Assembly: GCA_017465665.1 (NCBI GenBank)
Contig: JAFTVU010000078.1
Coordinates: 1 to 64,000, forward strand
DNA from: Oscillospiraceae bacterium
Lineage (GTDB): Bacteria > Bacillota > Clostridia > Oscillospirales > Ruminococcaceae
DNA length: 64,000 bases
Direction: 5' to 3'
Positions within the stretch are counted from its first letter, which is position 1. Every line of letters begins with the position of its first letter. Below the pieces are notes generated by a model. That model had not been told where the DNA came from, did not search any database, and was given only the letters and a program-made list of their open reading frames with translations. Shown here in pieces: positions 31,135-40,284 of the stretch. A program made the translations under genes and the position numbers.

Positions 31135-32559
31135 ATGAACGAAAAAATCCAGAGCATCATGGATCTCATCCGTGAAAAGGGCATCAAGATGGTAGACTTC
31201 AAGATGGTCGACATCAACGGTCAGTTCCGTCACGTTACCATTCCCGCAGAGGACTTCAGCGAGGACGTAATGAAGAACGGTATCGGCTTTGACGCTTCCA
31301 ACTACGGCTATGCAGTAGTAGAGAAGAGCGACATGGTATTCATCCCCGATCCCGATAGTGCAGCTATCGATCCTTTCTGTGAGATCCCCACACTTTCCAT
31401 GGTGGGCAATGCTATGATCATCGATTATCCCGAGAACCGTCCGCTGGCACAGTATCCCAGAAACATCGTTGCGGCTGCAGAGCAGTATATGAAAGACTGC
31501 GGCGTTGCTGATACAATGCTGATACTGCCTGAGTTTGAGTTCTATATGTTTAATAATGTAGGCTGGGATGTAAGCGCTCAGTCCGTCGGATATGCCGTTG
31601 ACGCTCCTCAGGCTCACTGGAACAGCGCAACAGAGGGCATGGGAAACATCGTTGCAAAGCAGAAGAACTATCACATCGCAAAGCCGTTCGATATCTCCTA
31701 TGAGGCGCGCAGCGAGATGTGTCTGCTGATGGAGGAGGCAGGTATCGGCATCAACTACCACCACCCTGAGGTAGGTGCCGCAGGTCAGTTTGAGATCGAG
31801 CCCAAGCTCGGCAAGATGAGCAAGATGGCTGACGCTACCATGATGATAAAGTACATCATCCATAACGTGGCGAGAAAGTATGGTATGTCCGCTACATTCA
31901 TGCCCAAGCCTGTTATGGGTGAGGCAGGTAACGGAATGCACGTTCACATGCTGCTTCTTAAGGATGGTCAGCCTGTATTCTCCGATGATAACGGCTACGC
32001 TCACCTCAGTAAGGAAGCACACTGGTTCATGGGCGGTCTGCTGAAGCATATCGCATCCCTGTGCGCTATCACAAACCCCAGCACAAACTCTTTCAAGAGA
32101 CTTGTACCCGGATTTGAGGCTCCTGTAACTGTTGGTTATGCTACCTCCAACCGCAGCGCTGTTATCCGTATTCCTGCGTATGCAAAGACTCCCGACCGCA
32201 GACGTTTCGAGCTGCGTAACCCTGACGCTACCTGCAATCCTTATTTCTGCTATGCAGCTATCCTGATGGCAGGTCTTGACGGTATCAAGAACCAGATCGA
32301 TCCTCATGAGAACGGCTGGGGTCCTTACGATATGAACCTGTTCCACCTGAGCGACGAGGAAAAGGCAAAGCTGACTCAGCTGCCCACATCCCTCGAGCAG
32401 GCTCTGGATGCTCTGGAAGCAGATCATGATTATCTGCTGGCAGGCGGCGTATTCCCTGAGGAGCTCATCAAGAACTTCATCAAGGGAAAGCGCGAGGAGT
32501 GCCGTGCAATGGCTGCTATTCCTCATCCCGCAGAGTTCGATCGTTACTACAACCTGTAA
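31135..32559 (+). CDS. glnA: Glutamine synthetase, type I
   Basis: A 474-residue GSI that makes glutamine from glutamate, ammonia and ATP as a dodecamer. Metal- and substrate-site blocks are visible: EFEFYMF, GQFEIEP, NGMHVHMLL, NPSTNSFKRLVPGFEAP, and the C-terminal RRFELRNPDATCNPY. The segment matching the adenylylation loop of enterobacterial enzymes reads NLFHLS, with Phe where Tyr is modified, so control by adenylylation is unlikely. AAAGGAG precedes the ATG. Single-gene unit; regulation may be by feedback inhibition, as in other Firmicutes. Confidence 0.96.
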   Translation: MNEKIQSIMDLIREKGIKMVDFKMVDINGQFRHVTIPAEDFSEDVMKNGIGFDASNYGYAVVEKSDMVFIPDPDSAAIDPFCEIPTLSMVGNAMIIDYPENRPLAQYPRNIVAAAEQYMKDCGVADTMLILPEFEFYMFNNVGWDVSAQSVGYAVDAPQAHWNSATEGMGNIVAKQKNYHIAKPFDISYEARSEMCLLMEEAGIGINYHHPEVGAAGQFEIEPKLGKMSKMADATMMIKYIIHNVARKYGMSATFMPKPVMGEAGNGMHVHMLLLKDGQPVFSDDNGYAHLSKEAHWFMGGLLKHIASLCAITNPSTNSFKRLVPGFEAPVTVGYATSNRSAVIRIPAYAKTPDRRRFELRNPDATCNPYFCYAAILMAGLDGIKNQIDPHENGWGPYDMNLFHLSDEEKAKLTQLPTSLEQALDALEADHDYLLAGGVFPEELIKNFIKGKREECRAMAAIPHPAEFDRYYNL

Positions 32560-32574
32560 TGGCTTAATAAAAAT

Positions 32575-32600
32575 TCCCTCCCGTGATCTTACGGGAGGGA
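32575..32600. terminator. Terminator between convergent genes
   Basis: TCCCTCCCGT (32575-32584) pairs with ACGGGAGGGA (32591-32600). The minus-strand side has the better T tract (ATTTTTATT). Confidence 0.82.
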
Positions 32601-32612
32601 TATCTATATGTA

Positions 32613-32981
32613 TCAGTGTGTTCTGAAAAGATCGATAAGAATAAGCGCAGGGGGTACTGCGATAAGTATATCTCCGAGTGAGAAATCCTTTGTGCATATC
32701 GAAATGATGAGCGCCAGAACGCAGAGTGCAAGCATCGCAGAGGAGCTTACAAGCGCCTTTTTATCGTTCTTGGAAAGACCAAACCAGCCTGTTACGGCAA
32801 AGCCTCCCAGAGTAAGGATAACGCCGAAGATGTTTCCGATAAGTCCGAGGAACGAGCCGTCCTCCACGTTGCGGAATATTGCAAGGCTGAAGAACCATCC
32901 GCCCGAGCCTTTAGCAAAGAAAGCGAAGATGATGCTGGCTGCTGCCACAGCAAAGCAGAGTATAGAGCCGACTTTTCTCAT
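32613..32981 (-). CDS. Small hypothetical membrane protein
   Basis: A 122-residue protein with four hydrophobic segments (about 4-22, 38-58, 68-86 and 98-116) and a polar turn containing GLSKNDKKAL. No family recognised. The ATG at 32981 follows CAGGAGGAAC; the longer reading to 33065 runs into the tRNA gene and is rejected. It lies just downstream of tRNA-Leu on the same strand, separated by the hairpin at 33016-33036, and ends at a shared terminator with glnA. Confidence 0.7.
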   Translation of the reverse strand: MRKVGSILCFAVAAASIIFAFFAKGSGGWFFSLAIFRNVEDGSFLGLIGNIFGVILTLGGFAVTGWFGLSKNDKKALVSSSAMLALCVLALIISICTKDFSLGDILIAVPPALILIDLFRTH

Positions 32982-33015
32982 TCTGTTCCTCCTGTACATA
33001 TTTGATATTAAATCA

Positions 33016-33036
33016 GCCCCTGCATTTGCAGGGGCA
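33016..33036 (-). terminator. Terminator of the tRNA gene
   Basis: GCCCCTGCA/TGCAGGGGC hairpin directly after the tRNA 3' end on the minus strand; the T tract is weak. Confidence 0.65.
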
Positions 33037-33037
33037 T

Positions 33038-33124
33038 TGGTGCCGATAGTGGGGGTCGAACCCACACGGTGTTGCCACCAACGGATTTTGAGTCCGTCAC
33101 GTCTGCCAATTCCATCATATCGGC
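33038..33124 (-). tRNA. tRNA-Leu (CAA)
   Basis: Minus-strand 87-base gene with a long variable arm. The acceptor stem GCCGATA pairs with TATCGGC; the anticodon arm is ACGGA-CTCAAAA-TCCGT, giving anticodon CAA (reads UUG); the T arm contains GGTTCGACCCC. The discriminator is A and CCA is encoded (33038-33040). Confidence 0.96.
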
Positions 33125-33137
33125 GTAATACTTGCTT

Positions 33138-33166
33138 ATTTTATCATAAAACGGAACTGTTGTCAA
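33138..33166 (-). promoter_or_regulatory. Promoter of tRNA-Leu
   Basis: Minus strand: TTGACA (33161-33166), 17-base spacer, TAAAAT (33138-33143). Confidence 0.85.
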
Positions 33167-33263
33167 TACCTTTGCTTTTGCAGCGCGGATGATATATGTT
33201 ATAGAATTAGGATTAATTTGTCATGATTTTGATTTAATTGTAAAAAATTTCTCACAAAAGTAC

Positions 33264-33292
33264 TTGATTTTCTATAAATTTCATGCTAAAAT
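33264..33292 (+). promoter_or_regulatory. Promoter of the GH5 lipoprotein gene
   Basis: TTGATT (33264-33269), 17-base spacer, TAAAAT (33287-33292). The -35 sits in a 19-base block (33255-33273) identical to one at the rimP-nusA promoter (51175-51193). Confidence 0.82.
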
Positions 33293-33294
33293 AG

Positions 33295-33322
33295 TGATAA
33301 CGTTTACAGGAAACGTTTACAC
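33295..33322 (+). promoter_or_regulatory. Tandem LacI-type operators
   Basis: Two sites, TGATAACGTTTACA (33295-33308) and GGAAACGTTTACAC (33309-33322), repeat ACGTTTACA at a 13-base step. They lie directly after the -10, spanning the transcript start. Read on the minus strand both contain TGTAAACGT, the core also found at the solute-binding-protein promoter. Confidence 0.75.
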
Positions 33323-33362
33323 ATGAGTTTTCTTACTTTTAAATAACAGGAGGAATTACATA

Positions 33363-35171
33363 ATGAAGCTGAAAAAGATAACCTCGGCGCTGATGTCCGC
33401 GGTGCTCGCTGCGACAATGCTGCTGAGCGGCTGTGCCGATAATACTGTATCGTCGGATAGCGGTTCGGAGCAGCAGACCACCACATCATCCACCGAGCAG
33501 ACAGGCGATGTTACAGCAGCGGAGGGCAATGAGCTCACCTCGCTGGAGGTCATCCGTCTGATGGGCAACGGTACAAATCTCGGAAATACGCTGGAGGCTT
33601 ATAACCACGGCGGTTATATCAACGGCATGAATCCTGCGGATTTCGAGACAGGCTGGGGTCAGCCCTATACAAGCCCCGAAATGATCCAGGGCATGAAGGA
33701 CGCGGGCTTTGATACTCTGCGTATTCCGATCGCCTGGACAAACGGTATCAACTTTGAGAGCGGAGATTACACTATCGATGAGCGTCTTATGGCACGAGTT
33801 GAGGAAGTTGTAAACTACGCGCTTGATGCAGATATGTACGTTATTATAAACGATCACTGGGACGGCGGCTGGTGGGGCATGTTCGGCTCTGCCGATATGG
33901 CTGTACGTGAGCAGGGCATGGAGCTGTACAAGGCTATGTGGACCCAGATCGCTGAGCGTTTCAAGGATTACTCCTATAAGCTCATCTTTGAGTCAGCAAA
34001 CGAGGAGCTGGGCGATCGCCTGAACGATAAGGAGATCACAGGCTCAAAGGGCGTTCTTTCCCAGAACGAATGCTACGAAAAGGCTTATGAGATAAACAGC
34101 GAGTTCGTTAAGCTGATACGCTCCACAGGCGGAAACAATGCCGACCGTTTCCTGCTTATTGCTGGTTACAATACTGATATCACAATGACCTGTGATGATC
34201 GCTTCAAGATGCCTGAGGATACAGCTGAGGATAAGCTGCTGCTTTCTGTACATTATTATACTCCCTGGGATTACTGCGGTACTGACGCTATCAAGCAGTG
34301 GGGCTCTCCCGATGATTACAAGGAGATGAATGGTCTGTTTGAAAGACTGAGCAAATTCTCCGAGCAGGGCTACGGCGTTGTTATCGGCGAGTACGCTGTT
34401 ATGGGCGGCGGCAAGGAAAATGTTGATGATTTCTACAATAACCTGCTCGATAACTGCGATCTGTATGATTTCTGTCCCGTTCTTTGGGACTGCAGCGAGT
34501 TCTACAAGCGCCGCAGCCTTGCATGGGCAGATGAGACCATCGCAGAGATATTCGATACACGCAGATATGCAAAGTCCGAGAAGGGCGTTGCGCTTGAGGA
34601 TATCAAGTCTGCCGCAAAGACCCGTATAGACGAGGCTTACGAGGCTGCTACAGCCGCTTTCATGGAGGAGACAGACATCCTGCCCTCCGATGATAAGGCA
34701 GTGGCATGGATAATGTTCCAGAGCAGTGACTGGGGCGTTGCATACAGCGTAGGCGACAGCTACGATCCTACTAACAAGACTATGGGTGTACATGCTCAGA
34801 ATGCCGAGATCACTGGCGAGGGCACATATACGATAAGCCTTGATTTCTCTGATCTTGGCGGCGTAAAGGGTACTGCATTCTCCGCGCTCGGTATCTATAA
34901 CGGAGAAACGCTGTTCCCCGGATATATCGTAACCATTGATAATATTCTGCTCAACGGCGCTCCTTATGAGCTTGCCGGCAAGGAGTATACCTCCTCTGAT
35001 GATGGCAAGTGTACAAGAGTAAACCTCTACAACGGCTGGGTAAATAAGGCCCCCGAGGACGCAAGAACTCCCGATGGCGATCTGACAGGCTGTACTGCTC
35101 AGATAATGCCGCTTGATAACAAGGTTACTGTTAATACGCTCTCTATCACTTTCACTTACAGCGCACCGTAA
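33363..35171 (+). CDS. GH5 cellulase lipoprotein with C-terminal beta domain
   Basis: A 602-residue surface enzyme. The signal ends LLSG-Cys24, so it is lipid-anchored; a Ser/Thr/Glu linker follows. The GH5 barrel (about 60-395) has TNLGNTLEAYN, RIPIAWTNG, NDHWDGGWWG, acid/base Glu214 in FESANEELG and nucleophile Glu343 in VVIGEYAVMGGG. After a helical stretch (400-435), residues about 440-602 form a Trp/Tyr-containing beta domain (AWIMFQSSDWGVAYSVGDSY) that is probably a carbohydrate-binding module of unassigned family. No dockerin is present. AGGAGG precedes the ATG. Likely repressed through tandem operators at the promoter. Confidence 0.92.
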   Translation: MKLKKITSALMSAVLAATMLLSGCADNTVSSDSGSEQQTTTSSTEQTGDVTAAEGNELTSLEVIRLMGNGTNLGNTLEAYNHGGYINGMNPADFETGWGQPYTSPEMIQGMKDAGFDTLRIPIAWTNGINFESGDYTIDERLMARVEEVVNYALDADMYVIINDHWDGGWWGMFGSADMAVREQGMELYKAMWTQIAERFKDYSYKLIFESANEELGDRLNDKEITGSKGVLSQNECYEKAYEINSEFVKLIRSTGGNNADRFLLIAGYNTDITMTCDDRFKMPEDTAEDKLLLSVHYYTPWDYCGTDAIKQWGSPDDYKEMNGLFERLSKFSEQGYGVVIGEYAVMGGGKENVDDFYNNLLDNCDLYDFCPVLWDCSEFYKRRSLAWADETIAEIFDTRRYAKSEKGVALEDIKSAAKTRIDEAYEAATAAFMEETDILPSDDKAVAWIMFQSSDWGVAYSVGDSYDPTNKTMGVHAQNAEITGEGTYTISLDFSDLGGVKGTAFSALGIYNGETLFPGYIVTIDNILLNGAPYELAGKEYTSSDDGKCTRVNLYNGWVNKAPEDARTPDGDLTGCTAQIMPLDNKVTVNTLSITFTYSAP

Positions 35172-35178
35172 TTCAACT

Positions 35179-35207
35179 GCCGCCTCCTCTTTGGAGGCGG
35201 CTTTTTT
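35179..35207 (+). terminator. Terminator of the GH5 lipoprotein gene
   Basis: GCCGCCTCC (35179-35187) pairs with GGAGGCGGC (35193-35201), followed by six T. Confidence 0.92.
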
Positions 35208-35281
35208 GCGCGTTTTTTAAACTCGTTCTTGAAAATTAATAATAAAAAACGCAAATTTGTGCAGTTTTTTTCAAAAACCCC

Positions 35282-35310
35282 TTGACAATTTAGCAAAAAC
35301 GTGATAAATT
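35282..35310 (+). promoter_or_regulatory. Heat-shock operon promoter
   Basis: TTGACA (35282-35287), 17-base spacer, TAAATT (35305-35310), directly before CIRCE. Confidence 0.85.
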
Positions 35311-35314
35311 ATAT

Positions 35315-35341
35315 TTAGCACTCAAAGAGAAAGAGTGCTAA
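35315..35341 (+). promoter_or_regulatory. CIRCE operator
   Basis: TTAGCACTC, nine bases, GAGTGCTAA: an exact match to the HrcA operator. Confidence 0.97.
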
Positions 35342-35364
35342 CACTCAGATGACAAGAGTGCTAA
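35338..35364 (+). promoter_or_regulatory. Second, overlapping CIRCE-like site
   Basis: CTAACACTC (35338-35346; seven of nine matches to the left arm), nine bases, GAGTGCTAA (35356-35364; exact). Its left arm overlaps the right arm of the first CIRCE by four bases. Confidence 0.7.
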
Positions 35365-35401
35365 AACGTAATGCACAGATTCAGTGAAAGGCAGGTAGGC
35401 T

Positions 35402-36463
35402 GTGGACGCAAGAGCTATGAAGATACTCGCCGCTATTGTGGATGAGTACATTACTACAGGCGAGCCTGTCGGCTCAAAGGTGCTTGCACAGAAGCCCGAT
35501 ATCAACGTATCCTCGGCAACCATCCGCAATACCATGGCGGCGCTGGAGCAGGAGGGCTATCTGGATCATCCGCATACCTCGGCAGGGCGTGTTCCCACAT
35601 TCAAGGGCTATCGCTTCTACATTGATAATCTTATGGATCCCGAGCCTGTCAGTCAGGCGGCCTTAGAGGAATTCGGAGAGCATATCTTTGATAATGCTGT
35701 TACGGATGAGGATATAATAAAGAACGCATCCGAGGCTCTGGCGGAGATAACCAAATGCGCCACGTTTTCTGCGAATCGCGCTTCGCAGTTCTCTGTGATA
35801 ACAAAGGTAGATGTTATCCCGACAGGAAAGAGGATGTACGTTCTGCTTCTTATCACCTCAAACGGCGAGGTAAAGAACAGAGTCTGCCGTATGGAGTTTG
35901 ACATCACCAATGAGCAGATGGATTTCTTCACGCGTTTCCTTAATTCTCATCTTACGGGAATAAATCTTTCAAATATGACAGATGAATACATCCAGACCCT
36001 TGCAGAGGCGATGGGAAGCTATATGATGACGCTTTCTCCGCTGCTTCAGGCGGTGTGTGAGATGTCCTCGGATATGATGAGGGACAGCATTGAAGTCAAG
36101 GGCGAGCGCAATCTGCTGGCGTGTCAGGAGTTCCCGATGGTGGATGTCATGCGCTTCCTTGAGCAGAAGAACGAGATATCCGCTCTGCTGGACAATGCGT
36201 TTTCGGGAATCAATATAAAGTTCGGCGCGGAGCAGGGAACGTTTGCGATCTCAAATTCCACCTTTGTAAGCGCAAGCTACTACAAGGACGGAAAGCCTGC
36301 AGGAACGCTAGGCGTTATAGGACCGATGAGGCTCGATTACCGCAAGGTAATTCCCTATATAGAATATTTCAGCAATAAGGTTACGCAGCTGTTATCCGCC
36401 GATGAGGAGGAAAAGCAGCTCGCACAGATAGAAAGAGAGGTAGAAAAGAATGGCGACAACTAA
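35402..36463 (+). CDS. hrcA: Heat-inducible transcription repressor HrcA
   Basis: A 353-residue repressor that binds CIRCE and is kept active by GroEL. The N-terminal winged helix reads ARAMKILAAIVDEYITTGEPVGSKVLAQ and SSATIRNTMAALEQEGYLDHPHTSAGRVPTFKGYRFYI, both typical; the C-terminal part has GTLGVIGPMRLDYRKVIPYIEY. Translation starts at GTG (35402), behind AGGCAGGTAGG, because homologues begin just here. First gene of hrcA-grpE-dnaK-dnaJ and autoregulated by the two CIRCE sites. It overlaps grpE by 14 bases. Confidence 0.96.
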   Translation: MDARAMKILAAIVDEYITTGEPVGSKVLAQKPDINVSSATIRNTMAALEQEGYLDHPHTSAGRVPTFKGYRFYIDNLMDPEPVSQAALEEFGEHIFDNAVTDEDIIKNASEALAEITKCATFSANRASQFSVITKVDVIPTGKRMYVLLLITSNGEVKNRVCRMEFDITNEQMDFFTRFLNSHLTGINLSNMTDEYIQTLAEAMGSYMMTLSPLLQAVCEMSSDMMRDSIEVKGERNLLACQEFPMVDVMRFLEQKNEISALLDNAFSGINIKFGAEQGTFAISNSTFVSASYYKDGKPAGTLGVIGPMRLDYRKVIPYIEYFSNKVTQLLSADEEEKQLAQIEREVEKNGDN

Positions 36464-36989
36464 CGAGGAGATGAACGAGGAGCTCATTGAGCAGACCGAG
36501 GAAGCGGCTGAAGTCGTGACTGAGGAAGCTGCTGCAGAGCCTGAGATCATCGACCCCGAGGAAAAGCATGCCGAGGAGATGGCGGCGATGAAAGATCAGC
36601 TGCTGCGTACCATGGCGGAATATGATAACTTCCGTAAGCGCGCTGCAAAGGAAAAGAACGATCTTCGTCCTATGATAATCAGCGACGTGGTAAAGGAATT
36701 CCTGCCCGTTATGGATAATCTTGCAAGGGCGCTTGAGGCTGAATGCACCGACGCCGCATACAAGCAGGGTGTTCAGATGATAGACGACAGCTTCATGGAG
36801 ATACTCAAGAAGCTGGGTGTTGAGGAGATCGAGAGCGATGGCGCGGTGTTTGATCCGTCGATGCACCAGGCAGTGCAGAGAGTGAGCGGCACAGACAAGG
36901 AGAGCGGCACTATCGTTACCACATTTGCAAAGGGCTACAAGATCGGTGAAAGAGTTATCCGTTTCGCAATGGTAGCTGTTGCAGAATAA
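36450..36989 (+). CDS. grpE: Nucleotide exchange factor GrpE
   Basis: A 179-residue DnaK cofactor. An acidic Glu-rich N-terminus (1-40) leads into the long coiled coil (EEMAAMKDQLLRTMAEYDNFRKRAAKEK) and the C-terminal beta domain with DPSMHQAVQRV and GYKIGERVIRFAMVAV. The start lies inside the end of hrcA, with AGAGAGGTAGAAAAG upstream. Second gene of the heat-shock operon, 61 bases before dnaK. Confidence 0.96.
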   Translation: MATTNEEMNEELIEQTEEAAEVVTEEAAAEPEIIDPEEKHAEEMAAMKDQLLRTMAEYDNFRKRAAKEKNDLRPMIISDVVKEFLPVMDNLARALEAECTDAAYKQGVQMIDDSFMEILKKLGVEEIESDGAVFDPSMHQAVQRVSGTDKESGTIVTTFAKGYKIGERVIRFAMVAVAE

Positions 36990-37050
36990 CACAGGATCAG
37001 CAAACAATACAGCATAAAGCTGTTTCTTAATTAAAAGGAGGAAACTAATC

Positions 37051-38889
37051 ATGGGAAAAATCATTGGTATTGACTTAGGTACAACAAATTCCTGCGTATC
37101 CGTTATCGAGGGCGGCGAGCCTGTTGTAATCACTAACCCCGAGGGCAGCAGAACAACTCCCTCTGTAGTAGCATTCACAAAGGACGGCGAGCGTCTTGTT
37201 GGTCAGCTGGCAAAGAACCAGGCTGTAACAAACCCTGACAAGACAGTTATCTCCATCAAGCGTCACATGGGTACAGATTACAAGGTAGAGATCGACGGCA
37301 AGAAGTACACACCTCAGGAGATCTCCGCTATGATCCTGCAGAAGCTGAAGGCTGACGCAGAGGCATATCTCGGTGAGACAGTATCCGAGGCTGTTATCAC
37401 AGTTCCTGCATACTTCACAGACTCTCAGCGTCAGGCTACAAAGGACGCAGGTCAGATCGCAGGTCTTACCGTAAAGAGAATCATCAACGAGCCTACAGCC
37501 GCTGCTCTTGCATACGGCGCTGACAAGGAGGATGAGCAGAAGATCGTTGTATACGACCTCGGCGGCGGTACTTTCGACGTATCCGTTATCGAGATCGGTG
37601 ATGGCGTTCAGGAGGTTCTTGCAACAGCAGGTAACAACCGTCTGGGCGGTGATGACTTCGATCAGCGCATCATCGACTTCCTCAGAAGCGAGTTCAAGAA
37701 GTCCGAGGGTATCGATCTTGCAAACGACAAGTTCGCAATGCAGAGACTTAAGGACGAGGCTGAGAAAGCTAAGATCGCGCTTTCCAACTCCACAACTGTA
37801 AACGTAAATATCCCCTATATCACAGCAGACGCAACAGGCCCCAAGCACCTGAACGTTACTCTCTCCAGAGCTAAGTTCAACGAGCTGACAGCTGACCTCG
37901 TAGAGGCTACAATGGGTCCTCTCAAGCAGGCTATCTCCGATTCCGGTCTTTCCACCAGCGAGATCGACAAGGTGCTGCTGGTTGGTGGTTCTACAAGAAT
38001 CCCCGCTGTTCAGGATGCTGTTAAGGCTTTCACCGGTAAGGATCCTTTCAAGGGCATCAACCCCGATGAGTGCGTTTCCATCGGTGCCTGCATTCAGGGC
38101 GGCGTGCTGAATCAGGAGGTAAAGGGTCTGGTACTGCTTGACGTTACACCTCTCTCCCTCGGTATCGAGACAGCAGGCGGAATCTGCACAAGAATGATCG
38201 AGAGAAACACCACTATCCCCACAAAGAAGTCTCAGGTATTCTCCACATACTCCGATAACCAGCCCAGCGTTGAGATCAACGTTCTGCAGGGTGAGCGTGA
38301 GTTTGCAAGAGATAACAAGTCCATCGGTATGTTCCACCTTGACGGAATTGCTCCCGCTCCCAGAGGAATCCCCCAGATCGAGGTTACCTTTGATATCGAC
38401 GCTAACGGTATCGTAAACGTAACAGCAAAGGATCTCGGCACAGGCAAGGAGCAGCACATCTCCATTACCGCTTCCACAAACATGAGCAAGGAAGATATCG
38501 ACAAGGCTGTCAAGGAGGCAGAAGCTTTCGCAGCTGAGGACAAGAAGCGCAAGGAAGAGGTAGATCTGCGTAACGAGGCTGACCAGATGGTATACCAGAT
38601 CGAAAAGTCCATGAATGAGTTCGGTGATAAGGTAACAGAGGATGACAAGGCTAAGGTACAGCCTAAGTTGGACGCTCTGAAGGAAGCTCTCAAGGGCACT
38701 GATATCGAGGCTGTAAAGACAGCTAAGGAAGAGCTCCAGAACGCATTCTATGAGATCGCAGGCAAGGTATATCAGGCACAGGGCGGAAACCCTGCTGATA
38801 TGCAGGCAGCAGCAGAGGCTGCAGCAGCCGCTCAGAATAACGGTCCCGTTGACGGCGACGTTATCGACGCTGATTTTACTGAGAACTAA
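37051..38889 (+). CDS. dnaK: Chaperone DnaK (Hsp70)
   Basis: A 612-residue ATP-dependent chaperone. ATPase motifs [56 protein letters not shown] and [12 protein letters not shown] are present, followed by the linker [17 protein letters not shown], the substrate domain and the helical lid; the tail ends [12 protein letters not shown], close to the conserved DVVDADFEE end. This is the Gram-positive form lacking the extra ATPase-domain segment of proteobacterial DnaK. AGGAGG precedes the ATG. Strongly biased codons suit high expression. Confidence 0.98.
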   Translation: MGKIIGIDLGTTNSCVSVIEGGEPVVITNPEGSRTTPSVVAFTKDGERLVGQLAKNQAVTNPDKTVISIKRHMGTDYKVEIDGKKYTPQEISAMILQKLKADAEAYLGETVSEAVITVPAYFTDSQRQATKDAGQIAGLTVKRIINEPTAAALAYGADKEDEQKIVVYDLGGGTFDVSVIEIGDGVQEVLATAGNNRLGGDDFDQRIIDFLRSEFKKSEGIDLANDKFAMQRLKDEAEKAKIALSNSTTVNVNIPYITADATGPKHLNVTLSRAKFNELTADLVEATMGPLKQAISDSGLSTSEIDKVLLVGGSTRIPAVQDAVKAFTGKDPFKGINPDECVSIGACIQGGVLNQEVKGLVLLDVTPLSLGIETAGGICTRMIERNTTIPTKKSQVFSTYSDNQPSVEINVLQGEREFARDNKSIGMFHLDGIAPAPRGIPQIEVTFDIDANGIVNVTAKDLGTGKEQHISITASTNMSKEDIDKAVKEAEAFAAEDKKRKEEVDLRNEADQMVYQIEKSMNEFGDKVTEDDKAKVQPKLDALKEALKGTDIEAVKTAKEELQNAFYEIAGKVYQAQGGNPADMQAAAEAAAAAQNNGPVDGDVIDADFTEN

Positions 38890-38963
38890 TCGAATGATTA
38901 TGTTTGCGGCTGCTGACAGATCGGTAGTCGCAAACATTTGTTCATATAAAGGACTGATTTAAT

Positions 38964-40127
38964 ATGGCTAAAAAAGATTATTATGAGGTGCTTGGTCTGC
39001 AGAAGGGCGCTACTGAGGCTGAAATAAAGAAAGCCTACAGAAAGCTTGCAAAGCAGTACCATCCCGACCTTAATCCCGACGATCCCGAGGCAGCGGAGAA
39101 GTTCAAGGAGATAAACGAGGCTAACGAGGTGCTCTCTGACGCGGATAAGCGTGCAAAGTACGATCAGTTCGGCTTTGCAGGAGTTGATCCTAACTACGGC
39201 GCGGGTCAGGGCGGCGGCTTTGGTGGCTTCGGCGGCTTTGGCGGCGGCTTTGAGGGTAATATCGATCTCGGTGATATCTTTGATAACATCTTTGGCGGCG
39301 GTGGCTTCGGCGGCGGTACACGCTCCAACCCCAATGCGCCCAGAAAAGGCTCTGATATAGCTGCTTCTCTCAGCATAAGCTTCATGGAAGCCTGCAAGGG
39401 TCTGACGCATGATATCGAGATCAGCCGCGTTGAGCAGTGCGAGGAGTGCGGAGGCAGCGGTGCGAAGAAGGGTACGGACGCAAAGACCTGTACGGAGTGT
39501 CACGGTACGGGTAAGGTGAATTTCCAGCAGCGCAGTATGTTCGGCATGATGACAAGCACTCGTCCTTGTGGCAAGTGTCAGGGCAAGGGTAAGATCATTG
39601 AAGATCCCTGCCAGAAGTGCTCGGGCAGCGGCCGTGTTCAGAAGAAAAAGAATATCTCTATCAATATCCCTGCTGGTATCAACGATGGCATGACTATGGC
39701 TGTACGCGGACAGGGTAACATCGGCACGAACGGCGGTCCGCGCGGCGATCTGAACGTGCGTATCAAGGTGCGCCCCGATCCCGTATTCGAGCGCAGGGAT
39801 AACGATATCTGGATAGAAGTTCCGATAACCTATATGCAGGCAGCTCTCGGAGCAGAGATAGAAGTGCCGACTATAGACGGAAACGTTACTTACAACGTTC
39901 CTGCAGGCACACAGCCCGGCACTACGTTCAGACTCAGGGGCAAGGGTGTTCAGAAGCTCCAGCGCGAGGGCAGAGGCGATCAGTATGTAAAGGTGTTCGT
40001 TGAAGTTCCCAGAAATCTCAATAAGAAGCAGAAAGAGGCGCTCAAGGCTTTTGAGGACACTCTTGATGCAAAGAACTATGAAAAGCGCAGCTCATTCTTT
40101 GATAAGATCAAGGATCTGTTCAATTAA
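38964..40127 (+). CDS. dnaJ: Chaperone DnaJ (Hsp40)
   Basis: A 387-residue class I J-protein. It has the J domain with HPD ([11 protein letters not shown], about 27-37), a Gly/Phe-rich region (about 70-125), four zinc-finger CxxCxGxG repeats ([32 protein letters not shown]) and the two beta-barrel client-binding domains. It stimulates the DnaK ATPase. Last gene of the operon, 74 bases after dnaK, closed by a hairpin at 40135-40161. Confidence 0.98.
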   Translation: MAKKDYYEVLGLQKGATEAEIKKAYRKLAKQYHPDLNPDDPEAAEKFKEINEANEVLSDADKRAKYDQFGFAGVDPNYGAGQGGGFGGFGGFGGGFEGNIDLGDIFDNIFGGGGFGGGTRSNPNAPRKGSDIAASLSISFMEACKGLTHDIEISRVEQCEECGGSGAKKGTDAKTCTECHGTGKVNFQQRSMFGMMTSTRPCGKCQGKGKIIEDPCQKCSGSGRVQKKKNISINIPAGINDGMTMAVRGQGNIGTNGGPRGDLNVRIKVRPDPVFERRDNDIWIEVPITYMQAALGAEIEVPTIDGNVTYNVPAGTQPGTTFRLRGKGVQKLQREGRGDQYVKVFVEVPRNLNKKQKEALKAFEDTLDAKNYEKRSSFFDKIKDLFN

Positions 40128-40134
40128 TAACTAT

Positions 40135-40161
40135 CAGCCCGCGGATGTGTTCTGCGGGCTG
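40135..40161 (+). terminator. Terminator of the heat-shock operon
   Basis: CAGCCCGC (40135-40142) pairs with GCGGGCTG (40154-40161); GTTACATTTTT follows. Confidence 0.75.
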
Positions 40162-40206
40162 GTTACATTTTTGTGGATTTTTATGTGTTAGCATACTAAA
40201 AAGAGG

Positions 40207-40235
40207 TTGATTTATTCCGAAAGATAGTGTATAAT
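40207..40235 (+). promoter_or_regulatory. Promoter of citrate synthase
   Basis: TTGATT (40207-40212), 17-base spacer, TATAAT (40230-40235). Confidence 0.82.
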
Positions 40236-40284
40236 TAAATTGTATATTTTATATTGCAAGATCAACAAATGAAAGGAGACGAAT

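Noticed and set aside
31030-32697. A 555-codon open frame antisense to glnA
   Set aside because: It spans the glnA promoter and terminator and has no family features.
33363-35171. GH5 lipoprotein as a cellulosome subunit
   Set aside because: No dockerin duplicate was seen at the C-terminus, and the protein has a lipobox; it is more simply a cell-anchored enzyme.
37075-38937. A 620-codon open frame antisense to dnaK
   Set aside because: It mirrors a highly conserved gene with strongly biased codons; such codon use keeps the reverse frame free of stops. It has no ribosome site and is Cys/Leu-rich without any recognisable fold.
39151-39397. Gly/Phe-rich stretch as a separate low-complexity gene on either strand
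   Set aside because: It is the G/F region of DnaJ.
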